Shown in pieces: positions 44,721 to 56,315 of a stretch of DNA of 64,000 bases. Each line of letters begins with the position of its first letter. Position 1 is the first letter of the stretch. Location of the stretch: positions 5,406,501 to 5,470,500 of the forward strand of contig JAGUCH010000002.1 of assembly GCA_019096065.1 (NCBI GenBank), written 5' to 3'. The DNA comes from Paracyclopina nana (Eukaryota; Arthropoda; Copepoda; Cyclopoida; Cyclopettidae). A program made the translations under genes and the position numbers. Below the pieces are notes generated by a model. The model ran no database searches. It was not told the DNA's origin and worked only from the letters and a program-made list of their open reading frames with translations.

Positions 44721-45909
44721 ATGTTCAACATTGCTACAGTTTTGCTCACTTACATAAATCTTGGCGTGCTCTGCTTTCAAGTTGTGGAAAAGGAAATCAG
44801 TCATTCTGATGGGGTCTCTTTGGGTGGGATAGTAACTATGAAGTGCAAGAGCAATGAGTTGTAATTTACTATCGTGATGAGCTATGAGAAAGTTGCTTAA
44901 TAATTAGCTTTGCAGGTTTGATCAATGTTCTTGGATGCATAATGGTAGAATCTGCGAGTATTCTTTCACTGGAATCTCATATGAGACGAAATCGAACAAT
45001 TGTGGAGGAATGAGCACTGAAGTGTCATTTACTGGGAGCTATGAAGCGCATGAATGCTCAATTGAAGTGACAAATGTGTCTGCAGATGATGACGGAATTT
45101 GGACGTGTGACATGATGACATTTTCACAGGAAATGAACGCTCTACTTGAAGATAAAGACTACCTTAGCCTGACAATCATAGGAGATCCAACCAAAGCTGT
45201 AAGCGAGGAAACATCTGATAGTCCAATTACAACAACATGGAATGGTTTGACAAGTCACATTATGTTAGTCACAACCAATCCAATTTTGGCTACTTCCGAA
45301 AGCAGCAAAGAAAGTCAATTGTCAGTATTGCAACCTACGCAAACTACATCTAGTACCACTCCTCAAAATGAATATGGAAACAATGAGACAACTTCATCTA
45401 GTTTTAATACGACGAATTTGGTTCCACAAAATTCACCATCAGGGGAGACAACAGAAGCGTATACTTCTACTATTGGTGAACCGCCAACAACTTCTATCGA
45501 GTACATCATAACTTCTGATGCTGTCACGGCCGCTTCAACAAATTCATCAATTGGCGAGACAAAGAAAACTACGAAAAATGGTACCGTTCAGCCAGTTCCT
45601 ACGTTTGGCGGACCTAGTTCGGCAAGTATAGGAGGAGAAACTACGACAGTAATTAGTACGACTGGAAATAACTCAATTGAGTTATCAATAATGGCAGAAG
45701 TTTCGCCATACAATATCGCTTCCTTAAAAGAGCGCTCCAAAAAAGGAGATGCAGGAGTGAACAAAACGGTCATTGTAACAACATCTTTAGCATCAATAAT
45801 CATTTGCCTTGCGACCGGTCTGATTATCAAGAGGCGAAGATCTCGGAAATATCGAGTTAGCTCGATGCAACTGGAAGAGAAGGCGACGACAAGTACTATG
45901 TCTGCTTAA
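44721..45909 (+). CDS. Single-pass membrane protein: Ig-like domain, Thr/Ser stalk
   Basis: Exons 44721..44857 and 44916..45909 give 376 residues. The model has a signal peptide (MFNIATVLLTYINLGVLC), then an Ig-V-like domain (TMKCKSNE... to the ADDDGIWTCDM motif around the second Ig cysteine). A long Thr/Ser/Asn-rich, probably O-glycosylated stalk follows, then a membrane helix (VTTSLASIIICLATGLII), a stop-transfer RRRSRKYR and a short cytoplasmic tail. The donor is GTTGTA, weaker than usual, but the phase and the Ig cysteine arrangement support the join. No family name can be assigned; it is a cell-surface adhesion or receptor-type protein. Confidence 0.65.
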
Positions 45910-46424
45910 AACTGCGTATATTTCTCTGGTAAAAATGAACACCAAGTATACAATTATAATTTGATATAAAGAAACTGGAAGAGAAGTCTTCTTTCTTTCA
46001 GGTTAGACGAATTGAGCTGCATAGGGAAAGAGTTGCAACAATCTCACAATTGATTTGGGCTGACAAGCATTGATGATGTAGTAATAAAAGATATGAAAGA
46101 GTATGCGAACTTCAAAAGCCTTTTGAGCAGTTCATTATTATGGCACATTCACTCAATAGCAGTATGTAAAATGTACAAAAAGTAGATATGTTATAGTGCA
46201 AGAGATTTTTATCAAATACATCCAAGTTTTGGCCCCTTTCTAAGGTAGGAAGAAATGCAGGATTTTTTTTCATTTTTTGAGCTTGCTTTTTGAAAGGCAC
46301 AGTTTACAATACAGTATAGCGTTGTTTTTAGGACTTACGAAGCTCAAGGCTTGTTTAGGCGGAAGTCGTCTGGAAGCGCCGCAAACAGTTAATCCAACAG
46401 CTGTCCAGGTATGAAAATGCTTCT
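45910..46424. other. Intergenic spacer between convergent genes
   Basis: About 515 bp of AT-rich sequence, probably the 3' UTRs of both neighbours. No feature is recognised. Confidence 0.4.
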
Positions 46425-47903
46425 TCAAAGGATCCACAGAGAGTCAAGACAAGAAACGAAGTAGTAGCAGCCTCGATTGATATCCTCATCCTCATCGTCG
46501 TCAAAATCTCTGGCAAAGGCTCTGGGAGGAATATATTGAGGTCTGCCATTGATTTCCACCTTAGGCTTGGGTTTAGCCTGGGGCTTTGCCATCAAGGCTG
46601 TGTCGACCATATCTTCTTGGCTCAGAACGGTCAGTTCATCGGCCATGGCCTTGAGTCTGGCTTGCCTTTTCATTGATGCCGATGGCGAGATTCGCACTGC
46701 AGGCGGTGTTGTCCTGGAGGGAGAAGGATCGACGACGGGTGTCCCATCCCCACTTCTGTGTACAAGCAGCATCTGATCATCCTCAGTGCTTGAAGCATAG
46801 GACGCAGATTCTGTCTTGATTTGGTCACTGATGCCAGAGTCAGAGCTCGCTGATTTGTCTTGGTGCTCAACGATGTAGTCATCCAGGTCTAGCGCATGGT
46901 TGGCCACAGTTAGCTCAGTAACATTAAAGTCAGCCTCGTAGTGTGAGGAGTGGTTGTTGTTGTTGTAAGGACTGACGGCCTGGAAAAGTGTACGTGAATC
47001 ATAGCAATGCAACACAATGGGGCTTTGTTTGCTGGGGTGACCTTCTCGATCAAAACTTCGAAATAAATACTTTTTCTTACTTTAACAGAAGAGCTGTAGG
47101 ATTTGATTGACTGACAGCTTTTGGAGGATGCCAAACTCAAGGAAGACAGCTGCAGCTCCCCAGCCAAATCTGCCAAGGGAATAGACTGCGGGGTGTCAAC
47201 ACTTCTGTTGCTGTTCAAGCTGGCCATGGACAAGCCAGCCTTATCCTTTTTGCATAGAGAATAAATCGAGTGGACGCTGCCAAGCTCTTCGCTCCGAAGG
47301 ATTTGATCCTCTTCGTCGTCTTCAGGCTCAGGACTGCCGGAGTCGCTGCCACTTGCATTTAGAGAGTATTCCATTGTATCAGTTAGAGGCTGAAAAAACG
47401 AGTTTTTTCTCAGCTCGAACTTTAACCTCGACAAGACGAATTCTGCTTACCTTGATGACCTTGCCGTTTTCAAGATGACTGCGAATCATTTCAATACGCT
47501 CATGCACCAGGAGACATTTGAATCTTAGATATTCAATGCTTCGTCCAGCATCAGGGTCGTCGAGGTTCGTCTCAATGGCCTCGAGGACCAAAGTCACGCC
47601 ATCTTCGTAAAATCCAAGAGCATCCTGCCATTGCTTCCTTTGATCCTTTTTCTTGGCCTTTTCAATGGAAGCAAGACCTTGCTTGACAAGAGGGCAGTTT
47701 TTCAGCCTGCCCTCATACTGGACACACTTGTCCACAATGGCCTTTTTGACCCCGCCGGAAATGCTTTTGGACTTGCAGACAGACCTGAATATGTTGATGG
47801 CGTCTCTGTAGCAACGAGCGGCTTCTTCGTAGTTTTTCTTTCGGTCTTGATCTATGGCCTGCTTTACCAGACCTACTGCGACTTCAAGATTAGCTGTGGC
47901 CAT
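46425..47903 (-). CDS. MIT-domain protein with disordered region and hydrophobic C-terminus
   Basis: Exons read leftward 47903..47451, 47389..47081 and 46979..46425 give 438 residues, all phase 0. Residues about 5-80 form an MIT three-helix bundle (AVGLVKQAIDQDRKKNYEEAARCYRDAINIF), and a second similar helical hairpin follows (QGLASIEKAKKKDQRKQWQDALGFYEDGVTLVLEAI). The middle is acidic, Ser-rich and disordered. The very end is GCYYFVSCLDSLWIL, a Cys/aromatic hydrophobic tail. MIT domains bind ESCRT-III tails, so a role on endosomal membranes is likely, but the exact family is not recognised. A 5'-UTR intron is probable: acceptor before 47921, donor at 48448 (ACG|GTAAGT). Confidence 0.75.
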
Positions 47904-49034
47904 GGCTTCTCATAGCACCTGAAAAATCAAGGATCATTGTGAGATAAGCAAGGATTGTGTAATTAATCACTTCATGACGTCAATATTTATGACAGGTTTT
48001 AAAACGAGAGAGAGGCAGCAGCTCAAGAGGAAGCTGGTAAAAACTTGAAGTTTCTTTTTTTAAACCAGGAAACGACAACGTTATCAACGTCATTAAAAGC
48101 TAGAACTTGCGTACTCAATTTATATTGGCAATTACTAGAATTTCTCCAAATATTGAGATTCACAATGATCGATGCTCACCTAAACAACTGAGTTACTTGT
48201 ACACTTGAGAAAGGTCACAATGAAGAAATTAGGCTGGTGGATTGCGTAAGGCAAAAGGCAAACAAGAAGTTATCTTGAAACGGAATCAGCGATGTTTGTT
48301 TTAGTTGGAACAGCTAGCCTCGTGTAAAAATAAGATAAGAAGAAATCACAAATGAAGAAATTGCGCACGTTATTTAAGGAATTTTAAGAATTCAATGATG
48401 CCAAGGCAAAAAATGCGTTGAATCTAGAAAAAATGGGTATCACTTACCGTGCTTTGCAGTGCGCAGTTCTCACTGTTGTCAGCGGCTTTGCAAAGAGTTC
48501 ACTTACAGCTTCGGTACTTTTGAATGAAGGCCAAATCTAGTTGTCTACGAGAAGTAACAAACATAAAGAAAGGAATTCTGAGTCACTGCGGAATTTTCCG
48601 GCGGATTTGGCAGCCTCGGGCTGTTGACGCGCAACTGGCTTTTAAACGCACCAAACCGCTCTACAAGCGTAAAAGTTTTATCTGTTCGGTCCCTCATCAC
48701 CCATTCACCTCATGTTTTTTCAGTAGCGCAACTGAAGCGAAAAAAGTTCGCGAAACCTTCGTTTACGTACGATCTTGTCAAAGCTTGCTGACAAATAGCT
48801 TGTTTCGACATTGTCCATCGTAACAAAAATTGATATTTGTCTGTAAATTTTATTAAGTCATTTTTATGAGTTTATGCTAGAAAAGAGTAACAATTTCTCA
48901 AAGCATTAGAGGAAAACGAAAATTGGTCCAAGGTTGAGCTCGATTTAGCAAACTGTGTGCGAAAACAATTCAAAACAAAGAATTGCGATTAGCGGAAAAG
49001 CCGGAAAAAAGGCAGTTGCTTTTTGCGGCGCATA
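47904..49034. promoter_or_regulatory. Divergent region, MIT gene 5' UTR intron and FOCAD promoter
   Basis: It contains the predicted non-coding first exon of the MIT gene (ending 48448 on the minus strand) and upstream DNA of the focadhesin-like gene. No other gene is seen. Confidence 0.4.
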
Positions 49035-52000
49035 ATGGAAGAGCTGAAGTTCAAGCTGAACCACGGAGATGCCACAATTGTGGCCAATGTGTGCGATCGT
49101 ATTTACGCTCAAATCGTCAAGAATCTGAAAGCTGGGGCGAAAAGCGAAGAATTGGAATTGCTTTGGCAAGAGTTGAAAACCTCGCCTAATCCTACAACTG
49201 CCACATCCGCGGCCAAGCTGATCACGCAAATTGCTCTAAGTGAGGAAAATTGCCTAAATGTGGGCGAAGTGCTCACTTCTTTCTTGACAGCTGCCTTTCA
49301 AGTTCAACACCCAGAAGGTTTAGTGTGGGGAATAGGAACAATTTTATGGCACTCGAAGCCAACATCCTACGGTATTGCCAAACCACCTCACCATCCGTAT
49401 GTGACACTATTGCGGTCAAGCCCAGAGCGTATGTGGCCCATGATTGCATCTCAAATCAACCACGATCTGGAAACGGACCCTGAACGAGCCATTGCTATTC
49501 ACAAGTCTGTCATGTGCTTCATACTCATCGATCCTCATGCCCATGCTCATTTTGCAGCCATGCGAATGGTCTTGATACAAGGGCTGTTCCATCAAATCGA
49601 AAATGAGCACGTCAATAGCTTTTTAAAACATGCCATTGCCTGGCTGCCATTGGAGACGTGCAGCAATCAAATGTTCCAAGAGCTGACATTGTTGGTCGTA
49701 CTGCCTTGGCTTAAAATGTGTGAGAACTCTAAGATGGCTTATTTGAGCTCTTTGGCACTTCAAAGTGTGCAACGGGGCCTTGATCCTCGGCCAATTCTTA
49801 AAGAAATGAAACTCTGTGGTGGCGTTGTTGATGATTTATCTGTGGTGATCTTGACGAGTGTTTTGGAAAGTTGCACGTTTGACCATATGGCCGACATAGT
49901 ATCTTTAGTGAGAAAAGATGCAGAAATTTTACACCCTTTTACCCTCGGGATTTTCGTGTCAGCTCTCTTTCAATTGGTTGCGTATCCGAACAAATTGATG
50001 CCAAGCCTCAACGAGGTAAGAGCACCTATGTGGAAACTAGTGAACTATCGTTTAAAACAATGGCTTGCTTATTTTTTAGGATGGAACAGCCCTTGTCAAG
50101 CTTTTTTATAGCGTCAAAAGCCATTCTCAAGGAGACATTGCCATCGATAAGAAATCTTTGGGTCTTATTGACATTAACATTGCCACCGCAGTTAAAGTGC
50201 TGCAAAGCTATGAGAGTAACGTGCACTTCAGTTTGCTACCATCGAGACGGAAATTCCACGTGCTCTCGTCAAAGCTACTACTTACCTCATCAGATGCTGA
50301 CCAACTTCTTGACAAGATACAGCAAGTTGTGGAAAAAGATCGATCCCTATCACCTCGGGCTTTGACTTTGATAATGCACAAACTGTCTCTACTGACCCGA
50401 AACAGTCCAATATCTTCGGGCAGTGCTACCGTAAAAAAGCTGTTGGAGTCCCTGACAACTTTAGCCAAAGATAAGTCGTGTGTGGCGTCAATTTTGGCTT
50501 TGTTGAATTTTCTCGGCAATCAAAAGGGTTTAGAGCCCTTGAAGCTTAATCTCCTGTTTTTGCTATGGAAATCTGAGCCGAGGTGCTACGTGTACCTCCA
50601 GAAAGCAATCGAAAGTGATTTTTCCCCACCCAACGAGAAAGTGAAGCTCAATTGGCTTTTGGCAAAAGCAAACTGTATCTTGAGGATTTGCGAAACAGCA
50701 GCCTCAAAGCATGGGGCAGACTTGCTAAAGCCCTTAACCGACTTGCTTAATTCCACATCCGACGATATGAGCGTTGTCATGCTTGCGCTCAAAGGCATCA
50801 CCATCTTGTGCAAAGAAGGAGTCATTGACATCATGACAACTGTCAAAGTGTTGACGCCGAAATTCAATCAAGACACTCGAATTCCTGTCCTGGCCAAGTT
50901 CTATCAGCTTTTGGCAGTGTCTCCTTCGTTTAATTTGGAGTCTGAAACATATCAAAATTTTCTCAAATCCACATTGGCCATGATGTGGAAAAATTGCAAT
51001 GATGCCAGTGATGTTAAAGTCAGAGCGGTCATTGTTGATGCCATCAGAGCATTCAGCATAGAGTTGCACGAATTGAGGATGTTGCCGGACTATGCAAAAG
51101 TTGGCATTGAAGCCTCTGACAGTGAGGAGCAACCGATTACCATCCCTGGAAATATCTGGATCAACATTTTAAAGCAGAATATTACTGAAGATGCGTTTGG
51201 AAGTCTGATAGTCTCATTTGTGAAGGGTGAAGTTTCAAATTTGCCAAGGGGAGTGCACCACTTGAGCCAGGCAATGAAGAATCGCGGCGAAGAGCATACC
51301 AGCTATAACTTCTTGCCAGAGACAAGCGTCTTGAGAGCAATCATGACGCGTCTGATTCAAGACAAAAGTGATGAGGAGCTGTGCAAAGTTCTCTTCAAGA
51401 TTCTAAGCTTGATTGAGCAACCATTACCTCCGTACGATTGGAGGCTCCTGCCAATGACGAAAAGAAACAAATTTTCCTACATAGGAGTTTTAGCCAGGCA
51501 ATGCTCACGGTCGTTTTCAGCCAAAGCCATTCTTCAAGAGTTTGCAGCTCAGTGGTCTATCGGTGAAATTGCTCTAGATTTGATGCCTCATTTTGCGCAT
51601 CTCATCAAGGGAGTCAGGCTGAAAGATCACGTGATTTTTCAATCATTGGAGCTTTGGTACCAGTCTGCAGTCAAGGACAAGACTTGTATGAGCGGATTCA
51701 AATCACTCCTAAAAAGCTTAATAGAAGTTGCTAAAGAAGTTGGCTCCGAAGAGGAGGACCAAGTTGCTGTCAAGGAAACTGCCATTGATGTCATCATGAA
51801 ATTCCACAATCAAGTTTTGATGCGTGATGCTCATCCAGAGATTATTGACTATTTCCATAAAAATGTGATTGACTTGCCACATTATGTTGTTGAAAAATTG
51901 GCAGATACAGAGGTGAGCGTTTTGTCCGCTTTGATGATAAGACAGAATTTGGCCATTTTCAAAAGTCAACCATCTTTGGCTGCAATGAACGGAATCATTG

Positions 52001-52455
52001 ATGTGTTCGCCAAAGAAGACAACCAAAATCTGGTCGAAATGCGAGACCTTAAGGTGGCCTTGATTGAAGTATTGAAAGTCACCAAAGCCAAGCAGTTGAA
52101 GCAGTGGATCCTGGAAATCATGGGTCAAATACTGTTTTTGCTGCGTCAAAATTGCTCAGTGTGGACATTCAACTTTATGTTTGACATGTTTGTGTTCAGC
52201 ATAGCAGCTTTGGCTGACAATTGTGATCCGGAGCTGGACTGCGAGTCCTTGCCCATGGGACTGTACAATTTGCTCAACATGGACAAATATGCAGACTTGG
52301 GGCCTCATTTTGCAGAGTGGCTCATGGAATTGGAGAGGAAGGAGACAACCGTATCTGACTCGTGCAAAATGATCATCAGACAATCTTGGAGGGCTATCAA
52401 GATCACCGAGGGCTACAAGGAATCCTCCATTTGGGGCAGACTATGTATGCTATGA
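49035..52455 (+). CDS. FOCAD: Focadhesin-like HEAT-repeat protein
   Basis: Exons 49035..50015 and 50080..52455 give 1118 residues. The ATG at 49035 is the first in the frame. The protein is all-helical with HEAT/ARM-like repeats. The N-terminal stretch HPEGLVWGIGTILWH...HPYVTLLRSSPERMWPMIASQI resembles the DUF3730 region of focadhesin, a protein linked to focal adhesions and, through the SKI complex, to RNA surveillance. Similarity is moderate and the length is well short of human FOCAD (about 1800), so the name is provisional; another HEAT-repeat family remains possible. The stop is 11 bp from that of the opposite 7TM gene. Confidence 0.6.
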
Positions 52456-52466
52456 AAAGGGGTCAT

Positions 52467-53414
52467 TTATTCGTGGAAATATTTGGTTAATACATTCAAT
52501 GAAAACTCCAAAATTTGAGTGTTCTCCACGCAAATCGCTAGAGGAGCCAGAGCAGACAAAATTGTATATTGCGAGATGAAGTTGAGGCAGCATTTGACCA
52601 CTGGGTCATTGCTGTCGACATACCAGGCTGCGATCACCATCACACTTTGATAAATAATCCAAGGTAGCGGGGTTAAGAGTGTTTTGAACACAAATCTGTG
52701 CTTTCGATTCGAATGATCTTTTAATTGCACATCAGATGATGGAATGGCTATTTTCCTTTTTAAATTGTGCTTCTTCACGACAAGCACAATGTATGCTAGG
52801 ATTCCAATTACTTCGATTGGAGCTGAAGTCCTTCAAGGCAAAATATAAGCTTTACATGATTGCCCATTACTTCACGTTATTACTTACTTGAAAATTGGAA
52901 CGTTGTCATCTTGTGGGAGTCCTGTTAGAACCAAAGACAGTTCTTCTTCTTTATTTCTTCCGAGAGTCTTAAAAACGCCGAGCAAAAGCCCTACTGCAAG
53001 ATTTGCCGAAGAAAGATATTGAATGGTGAAATTTTCTTCCCAAGGCGGCAGCTTCTTCCAATGGAAAATGCAGATGATACTGATTTCAGTTGCAGCCAAA
53101 AACACAATTATGAATCCAACTGCTTTGGGCACTTGGAAAAATATCCATACTGTATATGGACTCAGAGGTCCAAGCATCAGTCGCGTGACAAATAGCGGAA
53201 TTATCAATAGAGAGGTTAGGGAAGATGCAGTGAAAATCAAAGTTACAAGCCTATTTACTATGGTCCTCTTATGTTGCTTCGCACCATACTTTTCGTATGA
53301 AATTATGATGATGCTGAAGCACAAATGGATCAATAGACAGACTATCAAATGTATAATCAGATATGCGCTTATAGCAGATTTTTCCTCAAAATAGTCAACC
53401 GTTTTGTTCCTCAT
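52467..53414 (-). CDS. Second predicted seven-transmembrane protein
   Basis: Exons 53414..52888 and 52830..52467 (leftward) give 296 residues. Helices include AYLIIHLIVCLLIHLCFSIIII, LVTLIFTASSLTSLLIIPLFV, AVGFIIVFLAATEISIICIF and IEVIGILAYIVLVV. The first loop YGAKQHKRTIVNRLV parallels DPQKRTVNNQLLSRL of the 43486-44581 protein, so the two are probably diverged members of one family about 8 kb apart in opposite orientation. The TAA stop lies inside AATAAA. Function is unknown; receptor-like. Confidence 0.65.
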
Positions 53415-53740
53415 GCTTCTTCAGACACAATTTACCGTCTGGGACTGCAACAGCCCTTGAACATTCACCCGTATTTGCAGCCTAATAAAGTTAAGCTGCA
53501 AATTTGGTGCTCCTAATTAGACCCCCCAAAATAAGCCCTTATGCGACAATAATACTCTATTTAAAGCTTGGAGAGAAAGGCATTGAATTAGGAGACTTTC
53601 TTGAAATTTTAAATTGCGTTTCATTTCATGTAAGCAATATCGATAAATATTAATTCAAGACAGACAAGTGTTCATGCTAGGCGTGCGTGAAAGATAAGCA
53701 GTTTTAAAAATATTTCTAACTTTATCAGTGACTTAATTAA

Positions 53741-54289
53741 TAGTGATGGAACGAGTTTTAGCTTGGCTTGAAACTAAAACCCAGCTTGAGCTAAATAAGC
53801 AAAAAGCTTGGGATCGCTCGAACCAAATTTTGAAAGGCTTGAAGCCCAAAACACACAAATCTTGAAAAAGCTTGACACCAAAACACTACAAAACTTAATC
53901 CATTTTAAATCATAATAAAAAAGGGCCGATTTTAAAATTAACAAATACCTAAATCAAAGTTAACGCTATTTCTGTCATTTTTGCGTTATTTGGTAATTTA
54001 GTCGAATCCTTGTCACTAAAGAACTCCATTCAGCCCATGGAGTTCTTTACTGGTGACTAATCGCCCTTTTTTTGTTACAATGCCTAAAAAAGTGAAAAGC
54101 TTGAAATGTGAAATTTTGAGTTTGAAAAAGCTTGATAATAATTTTCGAAAGCTTGATAATAATTTTCAAAAGCTTGTTAAAATTTTCAAAAGCTTGATAC
54201 TAATTTTCAAAAGCTTGGGATCGCTCGGACACTTTTCAAAAAGCTTGAAGCTTGATCAAGCTGAAAATTTCCGGCTCGTTCAATCAATA
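53741..54289 (-). mobile_element. hAT-like MITE, family A, copy 3, with palindromic insertion
   Basis: 549-bp copy in the opposite orientation to copies 1 and 2. TIRs are TAGTGATGGAACGAG / CTCGTTCAATCAATA. A perfect 8-bp target duplication TTAATTAA lies at 53733-53740 and 54290-54297. Relative to the others it has an extra hairpin-forming stretch (AAAGAACTCCAT...ATGGAGTTCTTT, about 54019-54048). Confidence 0.85.
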
Positions 54290-54527
54290 TTAATTAAGCT
54301 CATTCACGAGCCACCAACTCAGTAGTAACTCTATTACAAAATCTTTTCAAAAACTGTTCGAACGACGGCATTTTTTAACATAATTTGGCAGCTTTTGTTT
54401 CCTATGATCTAGGTTTCGGCACGCCCCATCAGCATGCAGCAGAGTGAGCAGGCTTAATTCTGAGCCGCAAAGTGTCAACATCATCATTCCTGGGAATTCG
54501 GTCGAAATTGAATTTTAAAACGGCACC

Positions 54528-56144
54528 ATGGCAACCGATTTAGATACTCTTATCACAGCAGACATCCCTGAGGGGCGGCAAAACCTGCTGGACTCCTACA
54601 CCAACCTGGAGAGGGTGGCTGAGTACTGCGAAAACAATTACTACCAATGTGACAATAAGAGAGCTGCTCTGGAAGAGACCAAAAGCTACACAACTCAAAG
54701 CTTGGCTTCAGTTGCGTACCAAATCAACACTTTGGCCTACAATTTCCTGCAAACACTTGACCTTCAAGTGTCGCAATTGAGCGAAATGGAGAGCCAAGTG
54801 AATCATATCACCCAGACTGTTGGCATTCACAAGGAGAAGGTGGCAAGGCGTGAAATTGGTGTCCTCACTACCAACAAAACTGTGGCCAGGCAGTACAAGA
54901 TCATTGCTCCAGCCTCACCGGAGAGGCCGGTCAAGTACAACCGAAAGCCAATTGATTACTCTGTCCTGGATTCTGTTGGCCACGGCGTCAGAGTTCAGGC
55001 TAAGCAATATCAGCCTCAACAAAGGATATCCAACAGTCCATATGGGCCTGGTTTGATGGCAAATACTTCTGCTTACGGAAGCATTGGTAATGTGAGCACC
55101 AACTCTGCTGGCCCTGCTCCAACGACGAAGCCTCCCACTCCTCCTCAGCAGGTCATTTACTCCTCAGGAACCTTGAATCGGTCCAAAGATTATCGGACTC
55201 CTCCTGTGGTAGCACCACCCCAAATTCCCTCAAACTATGCCCCAAATTATCCCATGCAGCAACAGCAGCAGTATCAAAAAGGTTTGGGCAAGCAGTATGG
55301 AACTCTTCCCCATCCGCAAGTGCAAATGGTTCATCCCGTTCAGCAGCCCAATGACATGACAGGTGGATCAACTATGCCTCGCCTCTCTTCTGCAAGTATG
55401 AGGTCAACTAGCAGCCACAGCTCTAATGAGTATCCACCACAATCTTCGACACTTGGAAGGCCCATGATGCAGCAACAGCAGTTCTTGCGACAGTCAAGTG
55501 CTACTCCACCTGGCAGCTTAGGAAGCAGACAAAGCACTCCTCCAGCTAGCTCAAATTATGGAGTGATGAACCGGCCATCACAGAGGCCACCATCTCCGCC
55601 CTTGCCACCGCCCCCAATGCAGCAACAGCCAATGTCTCAACAGCAGCTAAAATACCTTCAACAACAGCAGCAACAATTAATGCAACAGCAGCAGCAACAA
55701 ACACTTCAGCAGCACAACCCAATTTACAGCCGTCAATTATCTGACCCTTCATCAAGGCCAATGTCAAATATTGCTGCAGCTGCCGCAGAGGCTGTTTATG
55801 CTCGTCAATTGTCCTCTGGCTCCCATCAGCAATTTCAGTTGCCAAGGCCTCAATTGCAGCAGCAGATGCCGCCGCCTCCTCAAAATCAAATTTACGAGCA
55901 GCGCCAAAGCAGCAATGCTCCCATCTTGCCACAAGATAAAAGTCTTCCTGGATGGGTTCCAAAAAATTACATTGAGAAAGTGTCGGCTATCTATGACTAC
56001 AAAGCTGATAAAGATGATGAGCTGAGCTTTCAGGAAGGCTCTATAATTTATGTCCTCAAGAAAAATGATGATGGCTGGTGGGAGGGAGTGATGGATGGCG
56101 TCACTGGACTCTTCCCTGGAAACTATGTTGAGGCTAACATTTAG
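54528..56144 (+). CDS. Abi: Abl interactor (WAVE complex subunit)
   Basis: Intronless frame of 538 residues. The N-terminal helical region (IPEGRQNLLDSYTNLERVAEYCE...NFLQTLDLQVSQLSEMESQVNHI) is the WAVE-binding module. It is followed by the homeodomain-homologous segment (VGIHKEKVARREIGVLTTNK) and a Pro/Gln/Ser-rich middle with CAG-type Gln runs. The C-terminal SH3 domain (EKVSAIYDYKADKDDELSFQEGSIIYVLKKNDDGWWEGV...GLFPGNYVE) spans about 480-535. Abi links Abl kinase and Rac signalling to Arp2/3-driven actin assembly. The absence of introns in a gene this size is notable here. Confidence 0.95.
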   Translation: MATDLDTLITADIPEGRQNLLDSYTNLERVAEYCENNYYQCDNKRAALEETKSYTTQSLASVAYQINTLAYNFLQTLDLQVSQLSEMESQVNHITQTVGIHKEKVARREIGVLTTNKTVARQYKIIAPASPERPVKYNRKPIDYSVLDSVGHGVRVQAKQYQPQQRISNSPYGPGLMANTSAYGSIGNVSTNSAGPAPTTKPPTPPQQVIYSSGTLNRSKDYRTPPVVAPPQIPSNYAPNYPMQQQQQYQKGLGKQYGTLPHPQVQMVHPVQQPNDMTGGSTMPRLSSASMRSTSSHSSNEYPPQSSTLGRPMMQQQQFLRQSSATPPGSLGSRQSTPPASSNYGVMNRPSQRPPSPPLPPPPMQQQPMSQQQLKYLQQQQQQLMQQQQQQTLQQHNPIYSRQLSDPSSRPMSNIAAAAAEAVYARQLSSGSHQQFQLPRPQLQQQMPPPPQNQIYEQRQSSNAPILPQDKSLPGWVPKNYIEKVSAIYDYKADKDDELSFQEGSIIYVLKKNDDGWWEGVMDGVTGLFPGNYVEANI

Positions 56145-56315
56145 CTCATTTGAAATTATTATTGCTTGAATATGTAAAGCTTCTTTTTTATCAACTTCTC
56201 ATAGTTGTCCTATCAACTATATTATAAAGTACACACTGTTCATTTTTTCATGCATGAAAATACAATTTCCTCTCAAAACCTCTCTGACTTTCCTCGAGCT
56301 TGATCAATATCTAAA

